From Puffinus mauretanicus (Eukaryota > Chordata > Aves > Procellariiformes > Procellariidae): a stretch of 64,000 nucleotides of DNA. The DNA is taken from NCBI GenBank assembly GCA_023333565.1, contig JAJKFH010001359.1, positions 186,001 through 250,000 of the forward strand, given 5' to 3'. How positions within the stretch are numbered: the first letter of the stretch is position 1; every line of letters begins with the position of its first letter. Below are positions 1 to 14,072 of this stretch, one piece after another. The translations under genes were made by a program, and so were the position numbers. Under the pieces are notes generated by a model. That model was not told where the DNA came from and ran no database searches. It was given only the letters and a program-made list of their open reading frames with translations.

Positions 1-3000
1 TTGAAGAGTACGATGTTGTAGTTCAGAGATACGTATACAGGTTGGGTCATGGAAGAGGCTGTGGATTTCTCAGTATACCAACTACTGAACACTGCACAGC
101 CTGGGATGAATGTTAAAGCATTTTTGCAGAGGTTTCAACTACACGATTCAAGTGGCACTGTATCTAGGGGCTGTACGCATCTGCACTGGCTGTATGCACA
201 TGAAGCAGGACCTGCTGGCTTTCAGTGCAACACCAAACAGTATTTAGCTTTCTTTACACATGGGAAATAAATTTTATTCTTTTTTCCCTGTATCAATAGA
301 AATATAATTTTTGTAATTTCTAAAAAATTTACTAGATTTGAAAACTATTTCTGCAAAAATCCTTTATCTGCCTCCCTTCAGAAGTGCAGCAAATCCTAAT
401 ATGATTTATCGAATGTCCTTGCTTCCAAAAGGCATTGTGGCTACTGAAATAATGAACTACTTGAAAGTCACATTTAATTTACTCTCAAAGAAACAAGCTA
501 GCATTGCTCAAGGTTGCTGGGGAAACAGGAAAGCTGCTTTAGATCAGTTTGCAGCAGAGAAGACTTGCTGATATTTTGCAATTTGCACATGTTCACCATA
601 ACTTTAACAATCTCTTATTTTCAGAAACCTATTTCTGACTTTGTATTAAATATTCATCTTCATTCCCACAGCATGGCCTTGTTTTCAGTTGTGGATTCAG
701 ATTCATAAATCTGACTTAAAAATAAGCTGTTTTATCAGAACCATGTACATATTTCTTCTTTTGGGGCCCATTTTATCAAAGAATGCACCCAATTTCAGGC
801 CAAGAGAAGCCCATAGCAGGCATAAAAATCTAATTTCTTGGGTTTCTACAGTACCAAAACTGTATGCAATTTCAGCTGATCAAACCCTTTCCAAAATCTT
901 TCATTGGTCACTCTTAGACTTTCCTGCTTTAAAGAAAAGTTCTACTAATTTCCAGAGTTGTAAAATTCAGTTACTGTATTCACTTACTGCTTTGCTATAA
1001 AGAAAAAGAAAATCACATTTGAAAGCAACATGCGCAAGTCTGTTGAATTCTGCTAATCCTTCTACTGGAGATAAATCAGAACCCCCTTTTCCGTAAGTTG
1101 CAGTATACAGATGTGATTTAACATGCACATATCCTGTGCTATCAAATTCATTCCCAATTTACTGAAAGTTGCAGTGGTGAAATGAATAGACCACAGAGGT
1201 CAGGAAACCTGTCTTTGACAGTAAGAGAAGCTAATATGCAGAGAAATCAGTTAGCTTTTGGTATTGATAACTGGTACAATTAATTTAGGTATAAAACTAT
1301 GTCCTGCCTTGTACAGTGGGGTTAACTACTTGTATTGAGCTTAGATTTTACCAAGTACATGGTGCAGCTAGGATTAGCTCTCAATGTCTGCAATGCTCAG
1401 ACCTATGCTTATTGCTAGAAGAGTGTTTTCTCACAATACCCAGTTTTATACAAGGAATAAATTTGCTAAAATCATGTCAGTCATATGAATTTCTTGTGTA
1501 GGAATAAAAGAGTTATCTGTACATTATTGTTTAATTATTACATTATTTACCTTTTAGAATCCCAGAATTACATCAAGCACAAATTAAGTTAAAAATGAAC
1601 AAAGAAAAATATTAACAAAAATTAAAGTGCTTAAAATGATTGATGATATTGAGTCCAGATTGCTCTCGATTAGTCTCATAGAAACACAATTTAGAAAATA
1701 GCCTAAAACAAAAGATACATAATATCTCTAATGTAGTTGCTGTACACATATGACTTGTTTTTTTACAGATACTTAGGTAATAGGTGATGTGTTTTGAAAT
1801 ATCTATCAGATAATTCCCCAGTTTTCCTATCAACATATTTTTGGCTCAGATACTGGACATAAAATTCCATCACTACTGTGTTGGTTTTGTTTTGTTCATT
1901 AACTTTCCTCCATACATCTCATGAAACTGCTTTTTGCATTCTTTGCCTAATTATATATTTTGAGACTTTTGGTGACATTCCATCAAACCTTCAGCAAATT
2001 TTGCTCTATTTTAGACTCACTATGTTTTAAAGTTACTGTAGCGATGTTTTCAATTGAGTGCTATATTTTATTTGCTTAACTCATAGTGCTATCATGCACT
2101 AGGATGAACTGAAGAGAGGAGAAAGCAGAGAACTGAGAAAGGTGAGTAACCAGAAGGAAGAATGGGGGCAAGGGGAATAGCACAGTGGAGATTTGGACCA
2201 TGACGCGTTTGACTACAACATAGACAATAAATAATAGAAACAATGAGGGATGAGAGGAAAAGTCTCTGAGCAACTGAAGATAAGGTAAAGGGCTTGTTGC
2301 AAGAAGACGATTCTTAGAAGAGAGAACTTTACTTTCCACTGAAGTCCTGCCTGTAACCTTAACACAGGAATCCTGCTGTGCCTGGAAGGCAAAAGGCCTG
2401 GAACTCAGCAGGAAATCTGTTCTTGCTGCAGGGCATGCATACTTCTTCCTACTGCTGGGGAAGACAGGTAGACTGGCTGCCTCCCCTGAAAATGTGCCAG
2501 TGATGGGGAGTTCTGGAAACCTGTTGCACGCTACTCAGAGTTCATTGATCATTCTCTTGCAAATGTAAATGTTGCTATTGCCCAGCCTTGTGACAAAAGA
2601 CATATTGCTGACATAATCGGCTACAAAACTGGAACATAAGTGGACAGGCAGGCCAAATTTCAGAAAGAACTCTTGATGGCCGTTTACTGAACAATACTGA
2701 CAAAATACCCACTAAAACTGGGAGGCCTTGGAATCAACTCAGGAATGATTCACTAACTAAAATTGACTAACAAGTATTTTACAACATAATTCAAAGAATT
2801 TTGTTCTTAGTATTGTGTTAAAATCCCAGAGAAGGAAGTGGGTTGTAACAGCGACAGTATATTCCTATAGTTTGATGCCATTCTTCATTGCTTAAAAATA
2901 AACTGAACTTTTACACCAGATTAATTAATGTAAACCAGATTTTCTAGGGGAAATGTAAAATAAAAAAAGGAAGATAGCTCATTAAAGAGAATAAAATCAG

Positions 3001-5400
3001 GACTTAATTAGGTCCGGTCAGTCCCAGAATTGACTCATTGAGGGTCAACGCTGGCATACCTAGATTTATTACAGAGTAAAATCAATGTACTGTATATTGG
3101 TTGTGATTTTACCTTAAGATATCTGATGTGTCTTAGGTACTGCGAGGTAGAAACAGTAAGTGTTGGGAAATGGCCCTGGGAAGCACCAACATCCAACCTC
3201 CAGCACTCCAGCACAGCCACTTTTCAGTCATTTATCGCCAGGCAAAGCAAGCTGCTCCTGAGCCAGAACAGAGTCTGGTCAGAAATGCAGGCTAGTGGCT
3301 GCAATGCAGGCACGAAAGTGAGCATGAAAGACTACTGTCACTTGACGTGTCCACTCTGAACAACAGTTATAACCTTGTTAATAAAGGTAATCAGCACATT
3401 TGTTTGCAAACTTATGAAAAATTATGTACTAATACATCAGATGGGTGTAGGCTAGCAGTGTTAATCCATTGATTTTAGCCAGGTGCCAGTTGCTTTATTT
3501 GTGATGGATTAGAACATGATACATCATATCAAAAACATGAACTACAGGAAATATTAGCTGAAATCCAATCTTAAGAGTAGAAAGCTTTCACTCAGCTCTG
3601 TTAGCTGTCTTACATGTTTCATCTTCTTCCTCCTCTTTGTATTGCTCTTCCTTACTTCTCTTTTGTTTCTGAATGAAGACAATGCTCTAATTTGAATAAG
3701 CAATTCAAACCTGGGTCATGTTTTAAATAAACCCAAATAGCTACGTGTAATTTTTGAAAGAATAATTGAAGGGAGTAATGCAAAAAATTGATTGCTTTTT
3801 GGCCACAACAGCAAGCAGTTTCACTGAGAAAAGTATTACTCTGTCATCTTTAAGATAATATAACACAAATATCTGGAAGACAACCTTGCTTTCTTGAAGG
3901 AAAACCTCCTACAGCTGCCATTGCTCAGAAAACAACGTCTCAGTTTTTGGTACAATACATCTGTGAGCAGCCAGGTTGGATTCTTTACACAAACAAAGGT
4001 GGGTAGCTAATCTTTTGCAACTCATCTGGAATACTGCATTGTTCTACTAGACTAATTTGGACTGCATAATACTGCAGTCCGGCTGATCCTGGAATCTTTT
4101 ATGGCAGGCTCTGTACAAACAGATAGCAAAAGGGTTCCTGATCCACAGAACATCCAATAGAAAATAACCTGGAGAAAGAGACACTAGAGAAGGAAAAAAC
4201 ACAGATACACATACGCACAGTAAATATTACCTAATAGAATGCCTCCTGTCTAGAGCACACAGCCTCATAAAATTACTTTGTATATTCAGAATAGTTTTCA
4301 CCTAAAACTTTCAGAGCTGAGAACATCTTTTCCAGATTTTCATCTAGAGAAAGAGACACAAAATAAAAAAAGTGACTCAACAGAGGTCACAGACAGCTGA
4401 GAAAGACCTCACTGGTTCCTTTCTGGGTGCTTCTTTACCAGCATGGTCTTGATCATCCAGAGAGAGCTATAAGAAGTGAAACAAAAATGGAGATGCAAAA
4501 GGATGTTCTAAGATGAAAAATCAAAGTTGCTAAGTACAGCTTGGTTATTAACTGATAGCTAATTTAGAGCACAATCCTCTAATCCTACCTGAAGAGTAAA
4601 CACACTATCATTGGGAAACATTTTCTACTGGAATAAATACAGGAACTTAGAACAGTATTAAGGGACTTATTAAGAGATTTCTGAGAAATCAGAGTTTTGT
4701 ACCAGGAAAACTCCACTTACCTACAGAATACTGTTAAAACACATTTGTGAAGCGCAGACTCCTTTGTGCCACAAAGCTAAGCCCGTAGCTCTAAGAACTG
4801 TGCAACTACGAACACTCACACTCAGGACAGGGCAAAAATAGATAATTTGTATCTCTCTATTATATTATTGTACAAATTAGCATATCCAGCATCTCTCTGG
4901 AAGGAAAACTAGGCATATGTTTTTTTGCTGTGTTTTAGAGTTAAGAAACAATAGACTGACCTATGATGAAAAAACAGCAATGCAAAGTGTTGCCTTGTGC
5001 CAAGAAAAAAAAAAGAAGGAAAAGGACAAAATGATTAAGGAAAGCATGAAATGCAAAGGAGAAAGTGATTTAATTGCATGGAAAAAAAGGAATATTAATA
5101 CGGGAAGAATGCTCTTCTGTGGAATTAAGAGGGTATAACAGATAATGGAAAATAAAAAAAAGCTGTAAATTCTACTTGATAATGTCAGTTTAATTTAAAA
5201 TGCTGCTAGATCTCCCAGTATACATTAATGTGTATGTTAAGATTGGTGTGTACATAAAGGCACTCCAACAGAAACACACAATGCAATGCTAATAGGGTTA
5301 GGTGCTCAGAATATAAGGTAACATAAGTGCCATTTGATGCAAGAGTTGCTAGGGAAGGCTATTTTTTCCTGTCTGTTAATTAAGTGAATTTAGTGCTTTT
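1..5400. other. Non-coding AT-rich sequence, no gene recognised
   Basis: I see no supported exon, RNA gene or classifiable repeat in this stretch. Open frames are at most about 100 codons, are low in complexity or begin and end without splice-like borders, and match no protein family I know. The 350-720 stretch is not low-complexity and could be constrained non-coding DNA, but nothing in the single sequence proves that. A gene-desert or intronic setting is inferred. Confidence 0.6.
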
Positions 5401-5760
5401 GAAAGGTGCCAGATTGACAGTCCTGAGACTGAAGTCCTCTATTCATGGAGCAGCTAGAGCCCAGGCAGTAGCAGCAAAGCTTCCTCACACTGCCCCTCAA
5501 CCTTGACCTGGAGGGCTCACCTCCAGCGATGAGCCGGGCTGGCGTCTCAGTTTCCAAGCCTGTTCATTCTCTGGCCTCTCTGGGGAGGCTGCTGATAAAG
5601 GTGCTAATTAGGGCCAATTGTAACGGAGGGTTTTGTGCTGTGAACACCTGTCCATTAAGAACTGAACTGGGAACACCAGCTTTTTTTCATACAGGGCACA
5701 GCACAGCCTCTAACAAGTGAGGATTTTTCAAGCACTGCTGACCTAGGGCCAGAGCTGAGG
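5401..5760. repeat. GC-richer patch, possible ancient amniote interspersed repeat
   Basis: This block is clearly richer in G+C than its flanks. It contains CCTGACCT-like and GGAGGGCTCACCTCCAG-like strings that remind me of old dispersed repeats in reptile and bird genomes, around 5420-5530. I cannot name the family. A 63-codon open frame (5529-5720) lies inside but has no recognisable similarity. It could also be unique conserved non-coding sequence. Confidence 0.25.
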
Positions 5761-8700
5761 TAATATGTACAGGAAAGGCAGTTTAAGGATTGCACTAAAT
5801 TTCACCAAATTCTTCTTTAAGAGAGTAATGGGAAAAATAGTTTTTTAAAGATGATGTCCATCCAACCGCTTTGATGACCCCTTTTCTAGGCAGTTGAATC
5901 TCATTCTTCATGACTTCTGCCTTTGAGGTGGGCCTTCTTTCACAAATATCAAACTATTTTAAGAAAACATGAATGACTCAGGGCAAAACCAAAGAAAGGC
6001 AATAACTAATTCAGCAAAGCAATTCACGCTCAGTCTGCTGTAAATCTGGACTATGAGAGTGCTTGCACAACCTCCATTTCTCTCTGCCGTGATACTATGG
6101 GGAAAGAGTATCAATCTCCATTTGAAAAATGGAGCAATGAGAAAGGACTGTTGATGAATAAAACACTTCAAATGACCAGGCTGACTTCTGCCTATTTTAT
6201 GGGTTGTTTGGGGGCAGAGGGTGGAATACAGTTTAGTTTCTGTGTAGGAATACTGGCTTTCCCAAAACCAAACACAGTGCCTAAGTTATTGGATGATCCG
6301 ATGCACATAATGGCATTTCAGATAATTTCTTGTCATTCTACTTTGATGCAGTTTTTACTCCCTACTGATGATCACCACTACCAATCTAGAAACAAAAACT
6401 CCCTGAAACCCTGAGCCACTTAGCCATTTGTAAGTTCTTTCCTTTACTTGATTTAGCACAGGAAAGTCACATAAAAATCTCACTGTAAATAAATGGAGAG
6501 CTAAGTTGAGGCATTTACAGTGACTAATATAGCACAGTCCATTTTAAAATAAAAAATTCTTTAAATGTGTATGTTTTGTTTTTTCAGAAGAGGCTGACTT
6601 CAAGCCTTTATTGTCTTTCACCTCCTTCAAGGTGCAATAGAGAGATATAACAGCTTAGTGTTCTTGACATTGGTAAGGAGGCTGAAAAAAACATTATCAG
6701 GAAAGAGCCAATCTTCTATAACTGTTGAATAGTACTCGCACTGATGATAAAGGTTTGGGTGAAAGATGAAATGAAAAATGTGGCTATAGCTGCTTGTAGC
6801 AAAACATGCTTTTTTGTAGCACTTTTGCCTCCTGTCTTAAGTGTTTATATCAAATGAATAGTTGGTGGTTTATGTGACTTTGTTGTCGAATGGAGCAGTC
6901 AACTTAGCATGAACTTTTTGATGGCCTTACTTTCTGAAATAATGTGCAAAGGTTTCCTGGATTATGCATTAGTCTTATTAACTTTCCACTTGAAGATAAC
7001 ATGGGCAATGGCAGGGTTGATAAAAACTGCACAGAGTGAGGCAGGCCAGCACCAAAACCCCTACATTTTTGCTCACAGAAATAATTTCAAGTGTCACCTG
7101 CAGTAATGTGCCTCACCTAAGTGTAATATATGGCATCACATCTGATGAGGCAGCTATTAAGTCACTTCGGTGATATTTCTTCAATTTTTCTCAACTCTCC
7201 TGTGAAAACTGGAAAATCTCCTCTTGATTGTTCTCCAGTGTTTTTAATCTGCAACAAGTAACACCTGTACCTACACATTTAAATAGTGACAATCATGCGC
7301 TAAGTCCACTCACTCTCTTAGCTGGTATAGCTCAAATCAGGCTGCCACTTGTAGGACTTTGGATAGGATTACGGGCTAATGTATAAACTTGTGGTTTGAA
7401 ATAGGTTTGTACTCCACCAGTTTGGAGGTAATATTCAAATGTTTACACCTGACCAGGGACAAACCCATATGTCCTTTTTAGAGGAATAAGGCCAATATTT
7501 CAAAAGATGAGTGGTAGTTAGGAATTCCTTAAAAACTGTGACACCCACATTAAAATTGCTTTAAAATATGACTCCCCTAGCTCTGATCACCACAAGAAGT
7601 ATTAACCAGCATTAACACTGGTTCTCTTCCATCCTTCGCATTGAGGTCACACTGGGGCATCATTCCAGGTTTTTGCTTATTTTCATTAAACAGACAACCC
7701 TATCGGAAGTGATCTGCAGCCAGTATGTTTGGAGTACTTCAAGACTCTAACTTTCATATGAAAATTCAGCTAGAATCTTTTCTGACCTGCTCACACCCTT
7801 CTGTTCTGGTACCCAAGCAAGGAGCCAATTGCTACATCCTTAGTAGCCTTCTGGATTTAAAAAAATAAACTTTAAAATATTTAAATTAAACAAAAAATAA
7901 GAAAAACTCTGGGTCAGAAAGCCAGGAAAACATCAGTCTTTCTCCAGAAGTTAAAACTCAAGATAGGAATACTGAAACAAAAAGGTGCATCCTCCCATTG
8001 CACAAAGACAGTCCAACTCTTAACCACTGATGCTCATCTTAGGAATCATCTCAGAACATTTTCACCCTCTAACATCCTAGGTATTTAATGGGCATTCCTG
8101 GATCAGGGGTTAAATTTTAGAGAAAACTGAAACACAATGTTTAGGACAGTGCCAGGAGATAATGAAGTGTTCATCATAGTAAATGGTCTTCCTACAAAAA
8201 GCTGAATAGTCTGGTGACAATTAACAGCTATAGTGAAAATTAAGAGAGGCATTAAAGGATATCAATCCTATGAATACTGACATTGATATTTCTGCTGTCA
8301 ACTAAAAAAAAAGGTAATTAATTGTTATAGTACACACACACAGACAGACACCCACAGACAGCCTGGAATGAAAAAGCAACACATGCAGGACATGTCCCCT
8401 CTTTAAGGAGTCATTCTCAATACTAAAGCTGATTTGTTGAGGGCAAAAGGAATGGCACATATGAAGCAAGGTCAGAAAGGTAAGTAAAAATAAGACAGTT
8501 ATTATGTCTTTTCTGAAAGCAGAAGCAGATTAGAAAATAGGTCAGGGAGTGCAGGAAAAACATTATTTGTATTCTGTCAATTTGCAAAGGACATGCATAT
8601 CTGAATGTAGCGAATTTGTAGTAACCTCATTCTAGGCCTAGGGAGTGATGTATTCCATATTATTTCTTATTATTACTAGTATTACAATAGATTTTTAAAA

Positions 8701-11690
8701 AGATTTCCCTACCAAAATCAAAATCCTATTGTGATGGATGCTGCGCAATCAAACAGTAGGAGAAAGATTCTGTTGTGAAGAGCCTAAGGGCTATAGAAGA
8801 CAGGGAAAGTAGGGGCTTGGGCACGAGGAGGTGATGTGGTTTGTCAGGAGTCATATAACAAAGCAGGAAACAAAGTTTGTCTTCATGTCCCAAACCAGTG
8901 CCATACCCAAGCAAGACATACACACTTAACAGAGCCACTAAATTTTGCATTTTTCTCTGATGTCTCAAAATGGTTGCCTTATAACAGAAACTTCCATAGT
9001 TGTTTAGACAATGGAAATTCTTGATCTTATCCACTTCCTGCTATCTTGGTTTTAGCCTGCTTTCCTCAAGAAATAAATCTTAAGGTCAGGTGTGCTGTCT
9101 GTGGAGGCGTGCATGAGAGGGAAAAGGCTAGGCAAAAACGATCAGTCAGTTCACTTCCTACTCTTGAAGTTCAGACAAATCTGACACAGTGGCAGAATTC
9201 TCAGATGTTCAACATTTCTAAACTTTCATTGATGAAAACAGTCAGTGAAAAAATAACACACCCTCTTTCCCACTGAGAGACCAGTCATCATTTCCCATCA
9301 TCACTTTAATCTTTTACAGACATCAAAGATTTCTCACAGCATTTCTCACTGAAAATGTAAGTAGACATTCTACTGCTACTGGAACTACCTGTTCTTGTTC
9401 AGAATAATTATTGCAACATGTGCACAGATATAGTTGATTTACAGCAGCTAATAAGGAACAACTACTTACAGATAAACCTTAAACCAAAGTCTCCATTTAA
9501 CATAGGAGGACAACATGCTGTGGAGAAACAGCTGCAGTTACTGATATTACCTCTTCTTCCAAACAGATGCAGAGAGCTGAACCAGTCCTAAAATCTCTGC
9601 TGACCCTTCATGCCATTTAATGTGGTACGTTCAAGCAAAGCACTACTGACTCTACTCTGCTTCTGAATACCTTTATGCAAACTGGTATGATTCTGCAGCT
9701 CACTGAAGAGCCTGGGAGTGTCCTATCAGGTGAGCAGCTGGGATGAGTAATGTAATCAGGCTTCCCAAAAAACACCAGAACCCTCAGAAGAGCCCCTAAA
9801 TCTTAGATCCACACCATTCCCTTTCTACCCATTTAAAGGTGTTTTTATTTACTTCTTTTTTCTATTCTAGTGTTAATGCAGAAATTGGATGGACAGAGAC
9901 AGAAAAAACCAACAACTACTTCTAACAAGGAGAAGAAAACTGGGTAGTGAAGGAAAGCTCATAAATATATTTTTAGTACAAGAAGGCTTGACTAAAAAAA
10001 AAGATAAGCACTTTTAATTGTTTTAAAAATTCACCCCACAGCATCTTTTCCTTAAAATGAAGTAATACATTTTAGGTATACATATAAGAAAATTACAAAA
10101 ATGAGTGAATTTCAAGCAATTCTTTTCTTTCAAAAAATCATACTAAATATATTTTAACTTGATTTGAATATTTCTGTGTTGAGATTAGAAAGCAAAGCAT
10201 TTCTGCGATAAGAGACATGACTATGATCTGATTTTGGAAGCAATGGCAATGTAAGGTTGCCTAAAGATTGCATTTTTTTTTAATTATATAAGGGAAAGAT
10301 ATATGCAACTGATTTTTTATATACATATAATAATGCATTAAAAGTCTTAAGAATTTTATTGTTTAGCTTTCAAGGATATTTAAAATAAGTTTTGCTTTTA
10401 AGGGCTTATTGCCTTTCCCACATAATTCCTCTGAATTCCTGCAGCATGTAGGGGAAATGCTCTCTAGAATGCAGATTTCCTTGTGGATGTGTGGATTGTT
10501 CTTCCTTAGTCTCAAGTATCAATGACTGAAATCTTATCCTAAATAAATAGCTGACATGTGTAACTAATTTTCAAAAGAACTTTCTTTAAGCTTATTACCA
10601 AAGCAACTGCTTTCATTCTTAAGATTTGAGCAATATAAGTAAAGGTAATTCCTAATTCCTTTATTACCCTGCATAAAATCCTTTATTACTCTGTAATCAA
10701 GCCAAAAATATAAGTAACTTCTAATACATTCACAAAAATTGCTTCAGTGTTTTAGCACTCTATTTCTAATGAGTATTTATTGTGGAACAATGTAGAAAAG
10801 AGTTTCCAATGTGTTGTATCTACCATAGATACATTCAAATTAATAATTTCTATTCTCAGCAAAATAATTCACCTGCTGTCTAATCTGTAATAAAATATTT
10901 ATTGTAGTTATAAACCCAAATTCTTGAGCTTTGGCTGTGTAGATTTTGTTTTTAATTTTTATTGCTATCCTTGGCTTCTAACCTCTTCATGCAAGCTTTC
11001 AAAGGAGATAATCAAAGCAGCAGAAAACTAATCAAGATTGCAGCAGAACAAGTGTGTAGGCACAGTGTTTAGAATTTAACAAGCTTAGTGATTAAAAAGT
11101 TCTGATCATACAATAATTTGTTTCCATTGGAGATACAGCTCTCAGGATCATTTTTGAACACAATAATTTATAGCTTAATATTTAGCATAGTCTTGAAATT
11201 AATTTTGCTCCCCTCAATGCTTGTTGGTGTTTAATTTTCATATGACTGTTTTATTGAACTGAGATATAACAATGACACTTTAGAAACTTTAAGGTCACTG
11301 TCTGTCTTTGCACTGGTTTACCCAGAAATACTCTAGAGAAATGGAAATAGAAAGTCCTCTAAAATATAAACTGCTCCTGTACAATGAAGTTATTAAAATT
11401 GTAGATACACAGCCCTCAGGTTAAGCTGCTCTATAATGACTGTAGCTGTATTCAGCAACTGCAAAGGGACAGTATAATTTCTTTTTGGAGGCAAAGACAT
11501 TCCTGGGTGGAAATGAATGCAGAAAAATTCTCTGGTGTAACGTAGGGCAGCATATGAAAAGAATCCTAGCAGAACATTAATCGGAATAGAAAAAATAGTT
11601 TTAATACTTGAGGATATTTACTATTATTCTCTGTTCCCTCATTTTTGTTGGGAATAGCATTTTGTGAAGGACATTGCAGATCCAGTTGTT
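5761..11690. other. Non-coding AT-rich sequence, no gene recognised
   Basis: No exon or classifiable repeat is seen. Frames such as 6097-6414 (+) and 8726-9034 (-) are about 100 codons long and look like chance. A short near-duplicate (TCCTTTATTACCCTG / TCCTTTATTACTCTG) lies near 10660-10690. The 10.9-11.3 kb part holds several TAAT- and ATCAAAG-type motifs and reads like conserved regulatory DNA, but this is only an impression. Confidence 0.55.
8331..8360. repeat. CA/CAGA-rich simple repeat
   Basis: A short run of ACACACAC passes into CAGACAGACACCCACAGACA. It is a degenerate microsatellite. Confidence 0.7.
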
Positions 11691-12118
11691 TTCATAGAAT
11701 GGTTTGGGGTGGAAGGGACCTTTAAAGGTCATCTAGTCCAACCCCCCTGCAAGAAGCAGGGACATCTTCAACTAGATCAGGTTGCTCAGAGTCCCATCCA
11801 CCTGACCTTGAATTTTTCCAGGGATGGGGCTTCTGCAACCTCTCTGGGCAACCTGTTCCAGTATTTCACCGCCCTCATTGTAAGAAATTTCTTTCTTATA
11901 TCTAGTCTGAATCTTCCCTCTTTTAGTTTAAAACCATTAGCCCTTGTCCTATTGCTACAGGCCCTGCTAAAAAGATTGCCCCCATCTTTCCTATAACTTT
12001 AAGGCTGCAACAAGGTCTCCCTGAAGCCTTCTCTTCTCCAGGCTGAACAACCCCAACTCTCTCAGCCTTTCCTCATGGGAGAGGTGTTCCCCTCTGTTCC
12101 CCTTGAACCCCTCTGTTA
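11691..12118 (-). mobile_element. CR1 LINE 3' end fragment, 5'-truncated
   Basis: Read on the minus strand, this ends in the avian CR1 3' tail: the TTGGACTAGATGACC core, then CCCTTCCACCCC, then ATTCTATGAA at 11691-11700. Upstream on the minus strand lie recognisable remains of the ORF2 C-terminal region, with TGGAACAGGTTGCCCAGAG (about 11845) and a GTTCAGCCTGGAGAAGAG block (about 12035). Similarity fades between about 12100 and 12118, so the copy is truncated at its 5' end, which is normal for CR1. Only a single terminal octamer is left. The 110-codon plus-strand frame across it is an antisense shadow and not a gene. Confidence 0.93.
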
Positions 12119-13120
12119 CAGTTGTGGTACACTTTGACATAATGATTTCATTTCTTAATATGAAAAAAAGTTTCCTATGAAAAGTAGCAAAAGAAAAAGA
12201 AAGTAACTAGAAAACAATGAATCACTGGAACAAGAGTTGGACAGAAGAAAAGATGTAGATTAGAATAAAGTTGTTTAGGACAAAAAGGCAGGGGAGTTAA
12301 ATACTGCTGTTAATTATTTTACTATTCATGCCTTGAGCCAAAATAGGTGGAATTATGTATAAAGTCTCTTCATTTGACTTATTTGCTCAGCCATTTGACA
12401 GTAGTTCTGTCTGCTTCTGGAAGGAGTCAAGGTAAATGTTGACTACTACAAAGCACTCTGTGAAAAAAGAACATAACCTACCTCCTGCCCTTCCTTCTTT
12501 CCTTCACTCCCTCCCTCTCTCTCTCTGGAACAGTCAAATTAGAGTTGTTTACAATTTCAGGCCAGAATATGAAAAGACACATAGGGAATGCAGCCTCTGG
12601 AATCTTGATTAATTAATATGTATAAAATCCATTGCTCGTGGAAGTCCTATAAATGTTTCTTGCTGTCATCATCCAGGCAGGGACAGGCAGTGAAGTTAGC
12701 ACTGTGATTTAGAAGGTATGGGAGGTCTTTTCTTTTAATCTGTGGTTTACTGAATCAGCAACTGAAACATCTGGATGGTAGGAATCCACATGACCAAAAA
12801 AAACCTCAGGGCTTTACCTACTTCTCATATTCAAGGCTGTGGGATGGTAGAAAGGAATTTGCCTGAAAACTCATGCCATTGACCTTGGCAGCCAGGGAGC
12901 TCCCCTTTCTGTTTGCTTATTTGAGTCTTTTCTATAGCAATTAGACACTGAATTATTGAAAAGTCATAAAATGCTATGAGATTCACTGGGCAAGCAGTTT
13001 ACCAGTAACAAATAGAATATGCATCGGTAGTTGTGTTGTCTGAGGTAGACTATTTTCTCAATCTAAACATATTTATGCAAACAATGCTCAAACCTGAACC
13101 CTCTCTTTTGTTGTTGGACC
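12119..13120. other. Non-coding sequence, no gene recognised
   Basis: I see no exon or classifiable repeat apart from a pyrimidine tract at 12481-12527. The 12.6-12.8 kb part (ATTAATTAATATG, GAATCAGCAACTG) is complex unique sequence. Confidence 0.5.
12481..12527. repeat. Pyrimidine (CT) tract
   Basis: An uninterrupted C/T stretch, with only one or two purines, ends in (CT)n just before GGAACAG. It is simple low-complexity sequence. Confidence 0.75.
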
Positions 13121-13188
13121 AGAGATCAGTCTGCTCCTGATTTAAAATGCATGGCTAAGTTTAAAACTTTAGTAAGGGCCAATCTCTG

Positions 13189-13228
13189 AATAATCCTTTA
13201 AGGATTATTGTAATTAAGGGACTAATCC
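13189..13228. promoter_or_regulatory. Palindromic TAATCC (OTX/CRX/PITX-type) site cluster
   Basis: Positions 13189-13209 form a perfect inverted repeat with 10-bp arms around one central base. The arms carry TAATCC (13191-13196) and GGATTA (13202-13207). A third TAATCC lies at 13223-13228, and TAATTA lies between at 13211-13216. TAATCC is the known core for K50 paired-class homeodomain proteins such as OTX, CRX and PITX. Enhancer function is inferred from motif density only. Confidence 0.35.
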
Positions 13229-14072
13229 TTAGATGCTTCTTAATTTGTGTCCATTTTAAAATCGAGTGCCACTTCTTGCATCACAAAAGAGAGAAGAGGA
13301 GGTGAAAATGACAAAGGTTTAAACATTAACAGCCCTTCCTGTCACCTCATGCATCTGAGCAATACAAACAGGTAGAATATTTAAAACCAGGAGGCCATTA
13401 AACAAAAACCAAACCACAGAAACCTACTCTCCCCCTCAAAAAAAAACCCACACCCATGAAAACCAAATGAGATTTTAAACATGGAGAAAATGGTTGATGG
13501 TAAGAAATGTTCTGTGTGCACATAAGGCAAATACAATTTACGGACATACATTTTAAGCTGCCAACTTGTGAACCCTCTTTGCATGAACCCTCCCTGACAA
13601 GAAATTGTCCTTCTCCCATTTAGAAGCCTGTCTTAAGAAAACATCAATGACAGCAACTTTTCTAATCACCCTAGCATTTATAGAGCCTTATTTATCTCGT
13701 TAATATGGAAAGAATGAATTAGACAACCAGGCCAACCTAAGATTTAAAATTCAGCAGAGAGGGAGATGTTAAAGTAACTGAACTAGTGATGCACATGAGT
13801 GAAGTTTCATGATCTAATTTTAAAAAAATTGAGATTCAAGACAGGTGCCATACCTATGGTGCACAATCATGAAATGAAGCAACAAGGTAGCATTGCTGGG
13901 CTAAAACACCTGTCAGCAGTATACTGCCTATACCTCTTAGTCAGCTGTCATTGTTTAAAAGGAGTGGTCATCCTCTCTGCTGGCAGTAGTCCTGTTCTAA
14001 GCAATGTAAAGAAGGAGGCAGGGAAACCAAGACAATGCTACTAAGCTTGGAAAGGTTAGCCTCTCTTCCCAA
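13229..14072. other. Non-coding sequence, no gene recognised
   Basis: No exon or named repeat is seen. Overlapping minus-strand frames at 13381-13619 are short and look like chance. Confidence 0.5.

Noticed and set aside
11664..11996. 110-codon plus-strand open frame
   Set aside because: It is antisense to the CR1 3' end; its composition comes from the repeat.
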